The position numbers were made by a program, and so were the translations under genes. The notes beneath the pieces were generated by a model, which worked only from the letters and a program-made list of their open reading frames with translations, was not told the origin of the DNA and made no database searches. This document shows positions 8,984 through 16,805 of a DNA stretch of 64,000 bases, in pieces. The stretch spans positions 1,674,001 through 1,738,000 of the forward strand of contig NZ_JBHTIT010000001.1 in NCBI RefSeq assembly GCF_042677145.1, read 5' to 3'. This DNA is from Perlucidibaca wandonensis (lineage in GTDB: Bacteria > Pseudomonadota > Gammaproteobacteria > Pseudomonadales > Moraxellaceae). Each line of letters begins with the position of its first letter. The first letter of the stretch is position 1.

Positions 8984-9679
8984 CTACACTGGCAATTCAC
9001 TGCCGCGCGTACGCATCCAGCCAGCAATGCTGCGGCGAGTCTGCTGCGCAGGCAGCACCTCATGAACAATGGTGTCGCTCCAAAACACGACGAGACTTCC
9101 GCCCTCGGGGCAAATATTCACAGTCGCCTGCTCAGGCGGATACAGCACCAGTTCGCCACCGCCATCGCTAGGCCACGGCGCATCGTTTAAATACAACACC
9201 GTTGAAACAATACGCCGCCCTGCGCCCAGCACACTCACCTCGATATGTTGATCGGTATGGCGGCGATAAAAGCTACCTAGGTCATAAATCGCGTAATGCG
9301 CCTCAAAGTCGGCCAAGCCTAAAAAGCCCATTTCATTTAAATGTGCTTGCAGCTGCGCCATTAGCGCCAAATAAGCCGCTGCCGCCGGCCACTCCGGCTC
9401 CAGCCACGCGATACGATCACCACGCACTTTGCCCGTGACCTGATGCGTTGAGCCACGGCCGATGCCAGCGCGATATAACTCCTCAGCACCATCGCGCTCC
9501 TGCAACTCGAGCTGCAATGCACGCAGTAAATCAGGCGGAATAGCATTGGCTATAACTGCCCAACCCTGTTCGAAAAGCTGCTCGCTCGCTATTCGAATTA
9601 GATCTGGCCACACCACAATCGTCTCAACGCTGTCATTAGCGGGTATCATCTGCGGTTCACTACCTGATGTTGTTGCCAT
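8984..9679 (-). CDS. 2-oxoglutarate/Fe(II)-dependent oxygenase family protein
   Basis: This 231-residue protein resembles prolyl-4-hydroxylase/SM-20-type dioxygenases. The iron triad is visible as HTDQH (His and Asp, near 137-141) and a late His in TIVHEVLPA. The Arg that binds 2-oxoglutarate is probably in TRRSIAGWMRTRG. The strand GGELVLYP fits the double-stranded beta-helix core. Such enzymes hydroxylate protein or small-molecule targets, and none can be named here. The ATG at 9679 overlaps the start codon of the divergent rlmJ by two bases. A second Met at 9649 could be the true start, and neither has a strong ribosome site. Confidence 0.85.
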   Translation of the reverse strand: MATTSGSEPQMIPANDSVETIVVWPDLIRIASEQLFEQGWAVIANAIPPDLLRALQLELQERDGAEELYRAGIGRGSTHQVTGKVRGDRIAWLEPEWPAAAAYLALMAQLQAHLNEMGFLGLADFEAHYAIYDLGSFYRRHTDQHIEVSVLGAGRRIVSTVLYLNDAPWPSDGGGELVLYPPEQATVNICPEGGSLVVFWSDTIVHEVLPAQQTRRSIAGWMRTRGSELPV

Positions 9680-10523
9680 GAATTATCGTCACCACTTTCA
9701 CGCCGGCAATTTTGCCGATGTTATGAAGCACAGTCTGCAAATGGGCCTAATGGCGCATTTGAAAAAGAAAGAGTCGGCATTTTGCTTTATCGACACGCAT
9801 GCCGGCGCCGGCGTTTACGACTTGCATGGCATGCAGGCTCAGAAAACCGGTGAATACCAACAAGGCATCGACCGCTTAGATGACCATCGCGGCGCACCAA
9901 TATGGGTGGCCGAATACCTGCAAGGCGTGCTTGCCTGCCAAGCCACAGGAGCGCGTAGCAATTACCCCGGCTCGCCATGGCTAGGCCAGCGCCAATTGCG
10001 CGAACAAGACAGCGCCATTTTTATCGATGTGCAGCACGCTGAAGTCGCCAGTTTGCGCCATTACTTCAAGAACGATTCGCGCGTGGCCGTGCACCAACGC
10101 AATGCCTATGAAGGCTTAACTGCGTTGATTCCACCAAAGGAAAAACGCGGCTTGGTGCTCATCGACCCGCCTTATGAGCTTGAGCGCGATAGCTTTCCGC
10201 AACTGGTTAAGCTCATCGTGGCTGCACATAAAAAATGGCCAACCGGCGTTTATGGCATTTGGTTCCCGATCAAGCAGCGCGCATCTATCGTGAAATTTTA
10301 TCGCGAGCTGATGAATAGCGGAATAAATAAAATGCTGTCATGCGAACTATTAATGCAGCCCGACGACAACGCCTTAGGCCTAAATGGCAGCGGCTTAATC
10401 GTCATTAACCCACCTTGGGGATTCTACGAAGAGGCACAGAAAACCTTGGCATGGTTAGTCGACCGTTTATCTGAGCATCCGCAGCGCTCGACCAAAGTGC
10501 GCTGGCTAGTCAATTTAGAGTAA
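9678..10523 (+). CDS. rlmJ: 23S rRNA (adenine2030-N6)-methyltransferase
   Basis: RlmJ methylates A2030 of 23S rRNA with S-adenosylmethionine. The ATG at 9678 opens the conserved MNYRHHFHAGNFADVMKH start and gives 281 residues, against 280 in E. coli. The frame is open far upstream, but that part is antisense to the oxygenase gene and not conserved. Motifs seen are DTHAGAGVYDL (SAM loop), YPGSP, REQDS, LVLIDPPYE with the catalytic DPPY, and the late INPPW. The gene is divergent from the oxygenase gene, with start codons interlocked in one CATG. Confidence 0.94.
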   Translation: MNYRHHFHAGNFADVMKHSLQMGLMAHLKKKESAFCFIDTHAGAGVYDLHGMQAQKTGEYQQGIDRLDDHRGAPIWVAEYLQGVLACQATGARSNYPGSPWLGQRQLREQDSAIFIDVQHAEVASLRHYFKNDSRVAVHQRNAYEGLTALIPPKEKRGLVLIDPPYELERDSFPQLVKLIVAAHKKWPTGVYGIWFPIKQRASIVKFYRELMNSGINKMLSCELLMQPDDNALGLNGSGLIVINPPWGFYEEAQKTLAWLVDRLSEHPQRSTKVRWLVNLE

Positions 10524-10556
10524 CTGCTCTAAACTCGGCACCATCACGCTGAGCGG

Positions 10557-11099
10557 ATGACCGAGAGCACCATGATTACCAAGGAACACCTGAGCTACCA
10601 AGCTCAAAAAGCCTATGTCGCCACCATGATGAAAGTGGTTGGCGGCGGCTTAGCAGCAGCTAGCCGCGTCGATGAAACCGTGCAAAAAGAGCTCGCGGCA
10701 CTGCCCGAAGGCTTCCAGGTTTGCATGACTGTCTTCCCAAGCGGCCCTAGCTTCTTTTTGCGCATCGGCAAAAATGGCCACTCCGAAGTCATTTCAGCTC
10801 CTGTCGGCAAGCCCGAACTAACCATCCGCTTCAAGCATCTCTCGCATGCCTTTTTGGTGTTTTCCTTCCAAGAAGGCACCGCGCAAGCCTTTGCCAATGA
10901 CCGTATGATTGCCGATGGCAATGTCAGTCACGCCATTCGCTTAGTGCGCTGTTTGAACAAGATGGAAACCTTGATTTTGCCGCGCCTGATTGCCGAGCGC
11001 GCCGTGAAGCGTTACGACGCCGTACCGCTCACCGAAAAGATCACCAAAGCCGCACGCATTTACGGCCTAGTCGCCAAATCGCTGATTGCAGGGAACTGA
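10557..11099 (+). CDS. SCP2-like sterol/lipid-binding domain protein
   Basis: This 180-residue cytoplasmic protein has no signal peptide. Its central part (about 50-125) fits the SCP2 fold: FQVCMTVFPSGPSFFLRIGKNG, then PELTIRFKHLSHAFLVFSFQEGTAQAFANDRM, where the FANDRMIADGN stretch corresponds to the usual ligand-tunnel helix. A basic C-terminal tail follows. Such domains bind lipids or acyl-CoAs. It ends one base before the start of an iron-type alcohol dehydrogenase (TGATATG), so the two are probably one operon. A role in handling a long-chain alcohol or aldehyde substrate is inference only. Confidence 0.75.
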   Translation: MTESTMITKEHLSYQAQKAYVATMMKVVGGGLAAASRVDETVQKELAALPEGFQVCMTVFPSGPSFFLRIGKNGHSEVISAPVGKPELTIRFKHLSHAFLVFSFQEGTAQAFANDRMIADGNVSHAIRLVRCLNKMETLILPRLIAERAVKRYDAVPLTEKITKAARIYGLVAKSLIAGN

Positions 11100-11100
11100 T

Positions 11101-12288
11101 ATGAGCAAGCCTTACTACGAATTTTTTTGCCCCGTTAAAGTCATCGCGGGCAATGCTGCGTTAGAACACATCCCGTTTGAGCTCGATATTCTCAGCTCCA
11201 AAAATCCAATGATCATCACCGATAAAGGCGTGCGCGCAGTCGGCTTGCTTAAGCATATCGAAGGCGCACTTGCTGCAGCCGAGATCAATGTCAGCACAAT
11301 TTTTGATGATGTTCCGCCAGATAGCTCGATTGAAACCGTGCATGCCGCTGCCAAGGTTTATAACGACAACGGTTGCGATGCCATCATTGCCGTTGGCGGT
11401 GGTTCGGTTATCGATACCTGTAAGGCGGTCAATATTTTGGTCTCTGAAGGCGGCGATGATCTACGCGCCTACTCCGGTGCACATGTGCTGAAGCGTCCGT
11501 TGAAGCCTTTATTTGTGGTGCCAACGACATCTGGCACAGGCTCAGAAACTACCGCTATCGCGGTGATTTCCGACAACCAAGCCGGCGTGAAAATGCCCTT
11601 TGTGTCGTACTTCTTAATGCCCAATGCCGCCGTGCTCGATCCGCGCATGACGCTAACCTTGCCACCGCACATCACTGCGATGACCGGCATGGATGCTATG
11701 ACGCATGCCATTGAGGCCTACACCTGCATGGCGCATAACCCAATTAGCGACGCCTACGCCACTAGCGCCATCGCTAAAGTCAGCGCTAATCTATTGAAAG
11801 TACTGGATAACCCCAGCGACTCCGATGGCCGTCTAGAGCTCGCGCAAGCCTCAACCATGGCCGGCATCGCATTTTCCAATGCCATGGTTGGTCTCGTGCA
11901 CTCATTAGGTCACTCACTGGGCGCGGCCAGTCATCTGCCGCATGGCCTGTGCATGAACTTATTCCTGCCTTATGTGCTGGAGTTTAACAAAGACAAAAAT
12001 GGTGACCGCATCGCCGACTTACTACTGTCGATTGCTGGCGCTGAGGTCTACGCCAGCACACCAGCGGCACAACGCGCCGACCGTGCTATCGAAGAAATTC
12101 GTCGCATGCGTGATGAGATACATGCGCGCTGCAAGCTGCCACGCACCCTGCAAGAAACCGGCAAAGTCACGCGCGATCAGTTTGACCACATCGCTGACTT
12201 AACGCTGGATGACGGCTCGATTGTGATTAATCCGAAAGAGGTTGATCGCAAGCAAGTGTTGGCACTTCTGGAAAAAGCCTGGGGCTAA
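11101..12288 (+). CDS. Iron-containing alcohol dehydrogenase
   Basis: This 395-residue NAD(P)-dependent alcohol/aldehyde oxidoreductase belongs to the Fe-ADH family. It has the cofactor motif AVGGGSVIDTCKAV (about 95-108), PTTSGTGSETT, and the metal ligands Asp and His in MDAMTHAIEAY, followed by His residues in GLVHSLGHSLGA and LPHGLC. The ATG at 11101 is chosen for its ribosome site (AGGGA, 7 bases away) and the family-like start KPYYEFFCPVKVIAG. An earlier frame opening would overlap the SCP2 gene. A strong terminator follows. Substrate cannot be assigned, and longer primary alcohols are common for this subfamily. Confidence 0.93.
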   Translation: MSKPYYEFFCPVKVIAGNAALEHIPFELDILSSKNPMIITDKGVRAVGLLKHIEGALAAAEINVSTIFDDVPPDSSIETVHAAAKVYNDNGCDAIIAVGGGSVIDTCKAVNILVSEGGDDLRAYSGAHVLKRPLKPLFVVPTTSGTGSETTAIAVISDNQAGVKMPFVSYFLMPNAAVLDPRMTLTLPPHITAMTGMDAMTHAIEAYTCMAHNPISDAYATSAIAKVSANLLKVLDNPSDSDGRLELAQASTMAGIAFSNAMVGLVHSLGHSLGAASHLPHGLCMNLFLPYVLEFNKDKNGDRIADLLLSIAGAEVYASTPAAQRADRAIEEIRRMRDEIHARCKLPRTLQETGKVTRDQFDHIADLTLDDGSIVINPKEVDRKQVLALLEKAWG

Positions 12289-12303
12289 ACCTCTCGCAGC
12301 AAT

Positions 12304-12336
12304 AAAAAAGCCCAGCTCAAAACTGGGCTTTTTTTT
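12304..12336. terminator. Bidirectional rho-independent terminator
   Basis: AAAAAAGCCCAG, a 7-base loop and CTGGGC followed by eight T form a perfect hairpin 15 bases after the alcohol dehydrogenase stop. The A-run on the left gives a T-run on the other strand, so it can also end the convergent cysQ transcript. Confidence 0.93.
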
Positions 12337-12348
12337 CGCCTTGAAAAA

Positions 12349-13308
12349 CTAGCTTGGCCAATGCTTCAACCAAGGCTCACTGGCCTTAGCGACGGCCAAA
12401 AAATCGCCATTGAGTAGCGTGCTTCGGCAGTTATACAAAAAGCGCTGACCTTTCGCGTCAACCAACTCACCGCCCGCTTGCTCGAGCACGACTTGAGCGG
12501 CAGCAGTATCCCATTCGCTGGTCGGCCCAAAGCGCGGATAAGCATGAGCGCGACCCTCGGCCACGACACAAATCTTAAATGCAGAGCCAGCAGGAATAGA
12601 GCTCACCTGCCATCCGGTCGCCTGTAGCGACTGCTCAAAATGGGCTAGGCGCTCGAGGCCATGACGGCGACTAACGGTTAAGTTGAGTGTGCCATTTGAG
12701 GCCGACCAATTTGGTGCACGCGCTTGGATTGGCATCCATGCGGAGGCGGCTTTGTTTGCCGAAACGGAGCTGATGGCTTCAGCCACTGCTGTAGTCTCAA
12801 TGACTGCCTCAGTCCCGACCCGAAAACTGCCCACGCCCTCTGCCGACACATAGCTAACGCCATTTGCCGGCCCATAGACCACACCCAAGACGGCCTCGTG
12901 GCCAATTACCAAGGCAATATTGACGCTGAACTCACCATTGCGCGCAATGAACTCTTTAGTGCCATCAAGTGGGTCAACCAACCAGTACGCAGCCCAATCT
13001 CGACGATCGCGTAAATCGTCTGGCGAGGACTCTTCTGACAAAACTGGTAGGCCCGCCAAGGTCTTATCTGCTAGCGCCTGCAGTCCCTTAACGATGCTTT
13101 CATGGGCGGCAATATCGGCAGCAGTAATCGGCGAGGAGTCGGACTTTTCTGTCACCGCCCATCGCGCCGAGTCGCTATAAATCGCCATGATGGCGCGCCC
13201 AGCATCTTCAGCAACAGCCATCACCGCAGCCAACGCATCTCGCGTTACACTATCGCGAACGCTTGCTTCGGCGATCTTTTGAAGATTATTTTTAATATCG
13301 GCTGACAT
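12349..13308 (-). CDS. cysQ: 3'(2'),5'-bisphosphate nucleotidase CysQ
   Basis: CysQ hydrolyses 3'-phosphoadenosine 5'-phosphate, a by-product of sulfate assimilation, to AMP and phosphate. It belongs to the Mg-dependent inositol-monophosphatase superfamily. The metal motif is WLVDPLDGTKEF (about 130), with a preceding VLSEES Glu and a late PTSEWDTAAAQVVLEQAGG. At 319 residues it is longer than E. coli CysQ (246). The extra length lies in an N-terminal extension of about 25 residues and an insert around residues 165-215 before the SRRHGLERL block. It faces the nucleotidase gene divergently across 62 bases. Confidence 0.9.
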   Translation of the reverse strand: MSADIKNNLQKIAEASVRDSVTRDALAAVMAVAEDAGRAIMAIYSDSARWAVTEKSDSSPITAADIAAHESIVKGLQALADKTLAGLPVLSEESSPDDLRDRRDWAAYWLVDPLDGTKEFIARNGEFSVNIALVIGHEAVLGVVYGPANGVSYVSAEGVGSFRVGTEAVIETTAVAEAISSVSANKAASAWMPIQARAPNWSASNGTLNLTVSRRHGLERLAHFEQSLQATGWQVSSIPAGSAFKICVVAEGRAHAYPRFGPTSEWDTAAAQVVLEQAGGELVDAKGQRFLYNCRSTLLNGDFLAVAKASEPWLKHWPS

Positions 13309-13370
13309 GATTTGGCCTCGAAACTAATGAGCTGCTGCGCATCGCTGCGCATAAGCCACAGGATACGCGA

Positions 13371-14108
13371 ATGACTGCTTTGCTCGACACTGCCAACACC
13401 ACCATCGATTGGCAAACCATCGACACGGTAATTTTAGACATGGATGGCACCGTGCTCGACCTGCACTTCGACAATGTCTTTTGGATGCAGCACCTGCCCG
13501 CACTCTTTGCCGATCACAACGGCTTGCCGCGCGAGCAAGGCTTGGGCGAATTGCTCATGCGCTTTCAACATCATCAAGGCCAGCTGAACTGGTATTGCAC
13601 CGATTTCTGGAGCGAACAGGTTGGCTTCGATATTGTGCCGCACAAAAATGACCTGAAGCATTTAATCCGCGAGCGTGCCGACGCCTTTGCTTTTTTAGCA
13701 GCTGTGAAAAATAGCGGACGACGCTTAATTCTTGCCACCAATGCGCATCGCTCAAGCCTTGAACTAAAGCTAACCGTACAGACCTTTGCTCATTATTTCG
13801 ATGCCATGGTGAGCTCGCATGACTATGGCCAGCCAAAAGAAGATCAAGCGTTCTGGCAGCAGCTGTGTGAGCAGCAAAATATAGACCCATCACGCAGTAT
13901 TTTTGTTGATGACAGCGAAGCAGTGCTTGATAGCGCTCAGCTTTTTGGCATCCGCGACTGCATTTGTGTGAGCACACCCGATAGCGAAAAGCCCGCACGT
14001 AAACGCCTGCGTTATCCGGCAATTGATCAGTTTGCTGAGCTTGGGATTATTCCTGCATTAGGCGATATTGCTGCGCTCAAGGCGGCCTCGGAGCCTACAA
14101 AAAAATGA
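13371..14108 (+). CDS. yrfG: GMP/IMP nucleotidase, HAD family (YrfG-like)
   Basis: This HAD-superfamily hydrolase is expected to dephosphorylate purine mononucleotides. The 245 residues carry motif I LDMDGTVLDLHFDN (near 23-36), a cap with QGQLNWYCTDFWSEQ, motif II in LILATNAHRSS, the Lys in DYGQPKEDQAFW, and motif IV IFVDDSEAVLDSA. It overlaps hslR by ATGA, and the same yrfG-hslR pairing exists in enterobacteria, which supports the assignment. The exact nucleotide preference is taken from the family. Confidence 0.9.
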   Translation: MTALLDTANTTIDWQTIDTVILDMDGTVLDLHFDNVFWMQHLPALFADHNGLPREQGLGELLMRFQHHQGQLNWYCTDFWSEQVGFDIVPHKNDLKHLIRERADAFAFLAAVKNSGRRLILATNAHRSSLELKLTVQTFAHYFDAMVSSHDYGQPKEDQAFWQQLCEQQNIDPSRSIFVDDSEAVLDSAQLFGIRDCICVSTPDSEKPARKRLRYPAIDQFAELGIIPALGDIAALKAASEPTKK

Positions 14109-14518
14109 AGTCGGGCAGTAAAAACGCTAGCGACAACGACACTCGCACACGAGTTGATAAATGGCTGTGGGCAGCTCGTTTTTACAAAACGCGCTCGCTA
14201 GCAAAAGACGCCATCGACAGCGGCCATGTGCATTGCGATGGTCAGCGCGTAAAAGTGAGCCGCGAAGTATTTGTCGATATGACTCTGACTATTCGACAAG
14301 GTCATGATGAGAAAATCATTGTCGTTGATGCGCTGTCGAGCGTGCGAGGGCCTGCGCCGGTGGCGCAGATGCTGTATCACGAAACACCAGAAAGTATTGC
14401 TAAGCGCGACGATCTTCGTGAGCAGCGCAAGGCACAAAACTTAGCGCATCCTGACCATAAGCCGAATAAGAAAGAGCGCCGGCAGATCCATCGTTTTCAG
14501 CGCGGGTTTGGCGAATGA
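14105..14518 (+). CDS. hslR: Heat-shock RNA-binding protein Hsp15
   Basis: HslR is an S4-domain protein that binds the 50S subunit carrying a stalled nascent chain and helps its recycling. The 137 residues include the S4 motif RVDKWLWAARFYKTRSLAKDAIDSGHVHCDGQRVK (about 16-50) and a basic tail ending PNKKERRQIHRFQRGFG. Its start overlaps the preceding nucleotidase stop by four bases. hslO, the usual third gene, is not present. The next gene is convergent and 29 bases away. Confidence 0.94.
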   Translation: MKSGSKNASDNDTRTRVDKWLWAARFYKTRSLAKDAIDSGHVHCDGQRVKVSREVFVDMTLTIRQGHDEKIIVVDALSSVRGPAPVAQMLYHETPESIAKRDDLREQRKAQNLAHPDHKPNKKERRQIHRFQRGFGE

Positions 14519-14547
14519 GCTGGCTTGCTACTTAGTTAATAACGCCG

Positions 14548-15258
14548 CTAAAGCACTCGTGTTTTCCACGTCGCTAAATCAGCTAATTGCAACGTTAACG
14601 TATCGCCCGAATGTAATGCCGCCACGCCAGCAGGAGTACCTGTCATCACCACATCTCCCGGCAGCAGCGTGATATAGCGCGTAATAAACTGCAGCAAAGC
14701 AATCATGTCGGTGATCATATCGGCGCTATCACCACTTTGACGGCGCTCACCATTGATGCTCAAGCTGAATTCAACTGCAGCTAAGTCAGAAAAATCAGTC
14801 ACTGGCAAAAAGCCACTCAACGGCGCCGAGCCATCGAATGCTTTGGCTAACTCCCAGGGCTGTCCTTTCGCTTTTAGCTCGTTTTGCTTCTCACGCAAGG
14901 TAAGGTCTAAGCCTAAACCAACGCCAGCAATAGCCGCACGTGCTTGCTCAGCGCTCACTTCTTGCAAAGCTGTGATGTCTTTCGTAACGGAATTACTCTG
15001 CGCAGGCACAAGCAGGCTCTGGCCAATCAGCAGCGTGATTTCAGTTTCAAAATGGCATTCGCCCTGCCCCACTGGAATTGGAAACTCAGACTCCAATGCC
15101 ACGGCCGATGTGCTTGGCTTAAGGAAAATAATCGGTGCATCAGGCACTTCGTTACCAAGCTCGCGCGCATGGGCAGCGTAATTGCGACCGACACAGACCA
15201 GCTTGCCAACGGGTAAGTTTGTTGCCGCTCCGCCATACCATTGATGCTGATAATCCAT
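14548..15258 (-). CDS. Fumarylacetoacetate hydrolase family protein (YcgM-like)
   Basis: The closest match I recognise is E. coli YcgM: MDYQHQWYGGA, KLVCVGRNYAAHARELG, PIIFLKPSTSA, then ETEITLLIG with the metal Glu residues, GLGLDLTLREKQ, GQPWELAKAFDGSAPLSGF, and DVVMTGTPAGV near the end. Family members cleave or tautomerise 2-oxo acids. An oxaloacetate keto-enol tautomerase or acylpyruvase activity is possible. The ATG at 15258 is chosen over one 30 bases earlier because TAGGAG lies 8 bases before it, giving 236 residues. It sits 48 bases downstream of the D-2-hydroxyglutarate dehydrogenase gene on the same strand. Confidence 0.88.
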   Translation of the reverse strand: MDYQHQWYGGAATNLPVGKLVCVGRNYAAHARELGNEVPDAPIIFLKPSTSAVALESEFPIPVGQGECHFETEITLLIGQSLLVPAQSNSVTKDITALQEVSAEQARAAIAGVGLGLDLTLREKQNELKAKGQPWELAKAFDGSAPLSGFLPVTDFSDLAAVEFSLSINGERRQSGDSADMITDMIALLQFITRYITLLPGDVVMTGTPAGVAALHSGDTLTLQLADLATWKTRVL

Positions 15259-15306
15259 GCCGTCCACTCCTATCTCATAAAACGCCAACGCAAATGCCGA
15301 GCGGCT

Positions 15307-16707
15307 TCAAGCTAAATCAAAAATCTTGCCCGGATTCATCACACCGTTCGGGTCAAAAACCTGCTTGATCGCACGCAAATACTCAATCTCAACCGGCGAG
15401 CGCGTATAGGTCAAATACGCTTTCTTAGTCATGCCAACACCGTGCTCTGCCGACACCGAGCCGTTGTATTTCTGCACCGTCTCAAACACCTGCACATTGA
15501 CCTCTTTGCACTTGGCGAAGAAATCAGCTTTTTCCATGGCATCGGGCTTGAGGATGTTTAAGTGCAAGTTGCCATCACCAATATGGCCAAACCAGACCAC
15601 GCGGAAGTCTGGATATTGACTAGAGACAATGGTGTCGATATCGGCAATAAAAGCCGGAACGCGCGCAATCATCACCGAGATGTCGTTTTTATACGGCGTG
15701 AAGGGAGCGATGGTCTCTGAGATATCTTCGCGCAGGCGCCAGAGGTTTTTCGCCTGAGTTTCCGACTGGCCTAGCACGCCATCAACTACCCAACCCTGCT
15801 CCACGCAATGCTCGAAAATAGTCATTGCCTCATCGCTCATGGCCTCCGACAGAGCCTCGAACTCAAGCAGTGCGTAAAACGGAGTCGCGGATTCGAACGG
15901 CCGCGGAATCCCCGAATGCGCAGTGACTATCTGCACCGACAACTCAGAGAAAAACTCAAAGGCGGTAAGGTCTAGCCGAGCCTGAAACTCTCGCAACACA
16001 TTCATCACCGATGGAAAGTCGGGAGTGCCCAAGACCATCACCTGCAAATTACGCGGTGCACGGTCGAGCTTCATTGTCGCCTCAACCACCAGACCCAGCG
16101 TGCCTTCAGCGCCAATAAATAAATGCCGCAAATCATAGCCGGTGGCATTTTTGATCATGTCTTTATTGAGTTCGAGAATGTCGCCCTTGCCGGTCACTAC
16201 CTTCAAGCCCAACACCCAATTACGAGTCATGCCGTACTTAATAACCTTGATGCCGCCAGCATTGGTGCCAATATTGCCGCCCAGTTGCGACGAGCCCGCC
16301 GAAGCGAAATCGACCGGATAATACAGACCTTTTTCTTCAGCAAAATTTTGCAGCTGCTCAGTCACCACGCCAGCCTGAATACGCACCGCGCGATCCTCCG
16401 CGATGAACTCAGTGATCTTATTTAAATAGTCGAAGCTCACCACCACTTCGCCATTGGCAGCAACTGCGCCCGCCGACAGGCCAGTACGACCGCCCGATGG
16501 CACGATGGCAAAGCCCGCCTCATTGGCCAGACGAACCACCGCCTGCACTTGTTCGATGCTCGATGGAAAAACAATGGCTGATGGCGCTGGCGTATACATT
16601 TTGGTCCAGTCCACACCCCAAGTTGCCAAGCTTTGCTCATCCACACGCACGCGGGACTCGCCCACAATATTTACCAATGCCTGAAGTGTTGCAGCGGCCA
16701 ATGCCAT
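15307..16707 (-). CDS. FAD-linked D-2-hydroxyacid dehydrogenase, probable D-2-hydroxyglutarate dehydrogenase
   Basis: The 466 residues match the GlcD/D2HGDH family: a PCMH FAD-binding domain with IVPSGGRTGLSAGAV (about 70-85), GGNIGTNAGGIKVIKYG (about 142-158) and GAEGTLGLV, then the C-terminal oxidase domain with metal His in WFGHIGDGNLHLN and SAEHGVG. These flavoproteins pass electrons to an electron-transfer flavoprotein or the quinone pool. D-lactate and glycolate dehydrogenases look alike. The divergent position next to serA favours D-2-hydroxyglutarate, which SerA makes as a side product by reducing 2-oxoglutarate. That link is established in pseudomonads and inferred here from arrangement. 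Confidence 0.86.
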   Translation of the reverse strand: MALAAATLQALVNIVGESRVRVDEQSLATWGVDWTKMYTPAPSAIVFPSSIEQVQAVVRLANEAGFAIVPSGGRTGLSAGAVAANGEVVVSFDYLNKITEFIAEDRAVRIQAGVVTEQLQNFAEEKGLYYPVDFASAGSSQLGGNIGTNAGGIKVIKYGMTRNWVLGLKVVTGKGDILELNKDMIKNATGYDLRHLFIGAEGTLGLVVEATMKLDRAPRNLQVMVLGTPDFPSVMNVLREFQARLDLTAFEFFSELSVQIVTAHSGIPRPFESATPFYALLEFEALSEAMSDEAMTIFEHCVEQGWVVDGVLGQSETQAKNLWRLREDISETIAPFTPYKNDISVMIARVPAFIADIDTIVSSQYPDFRVVWFGHIGDGNLHLNILKPDAMEKADFFAKCKEVNVQVFETVQKYNGSVSAEHGVGMTKKAYLTYTRSPVEIEYLRAIKQVFDPNGVMNPGKIFDLA

Positions 16708-16805
16708 GTCAGCGTCCTATAACAGATTTCAATTCGACCATTCTACCTAATGCAGAGCCTGTGCTACTATGCCGCCCTCGAAATTACCATCTGCGAGCGC
16801 GCATC

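Noticed and set aside
16497..16805. N-terminal extension of serA by 103 codons
   Set aside because: This part is antisense to the dehydrogenase gene and the family start fits the ATG at 16806.
16708..16805. Promoter TACTAT (16765-16770) for serA
   Set aside because: No acceptable -35 lies at 16-18 bases, so it was not listed as a feature.
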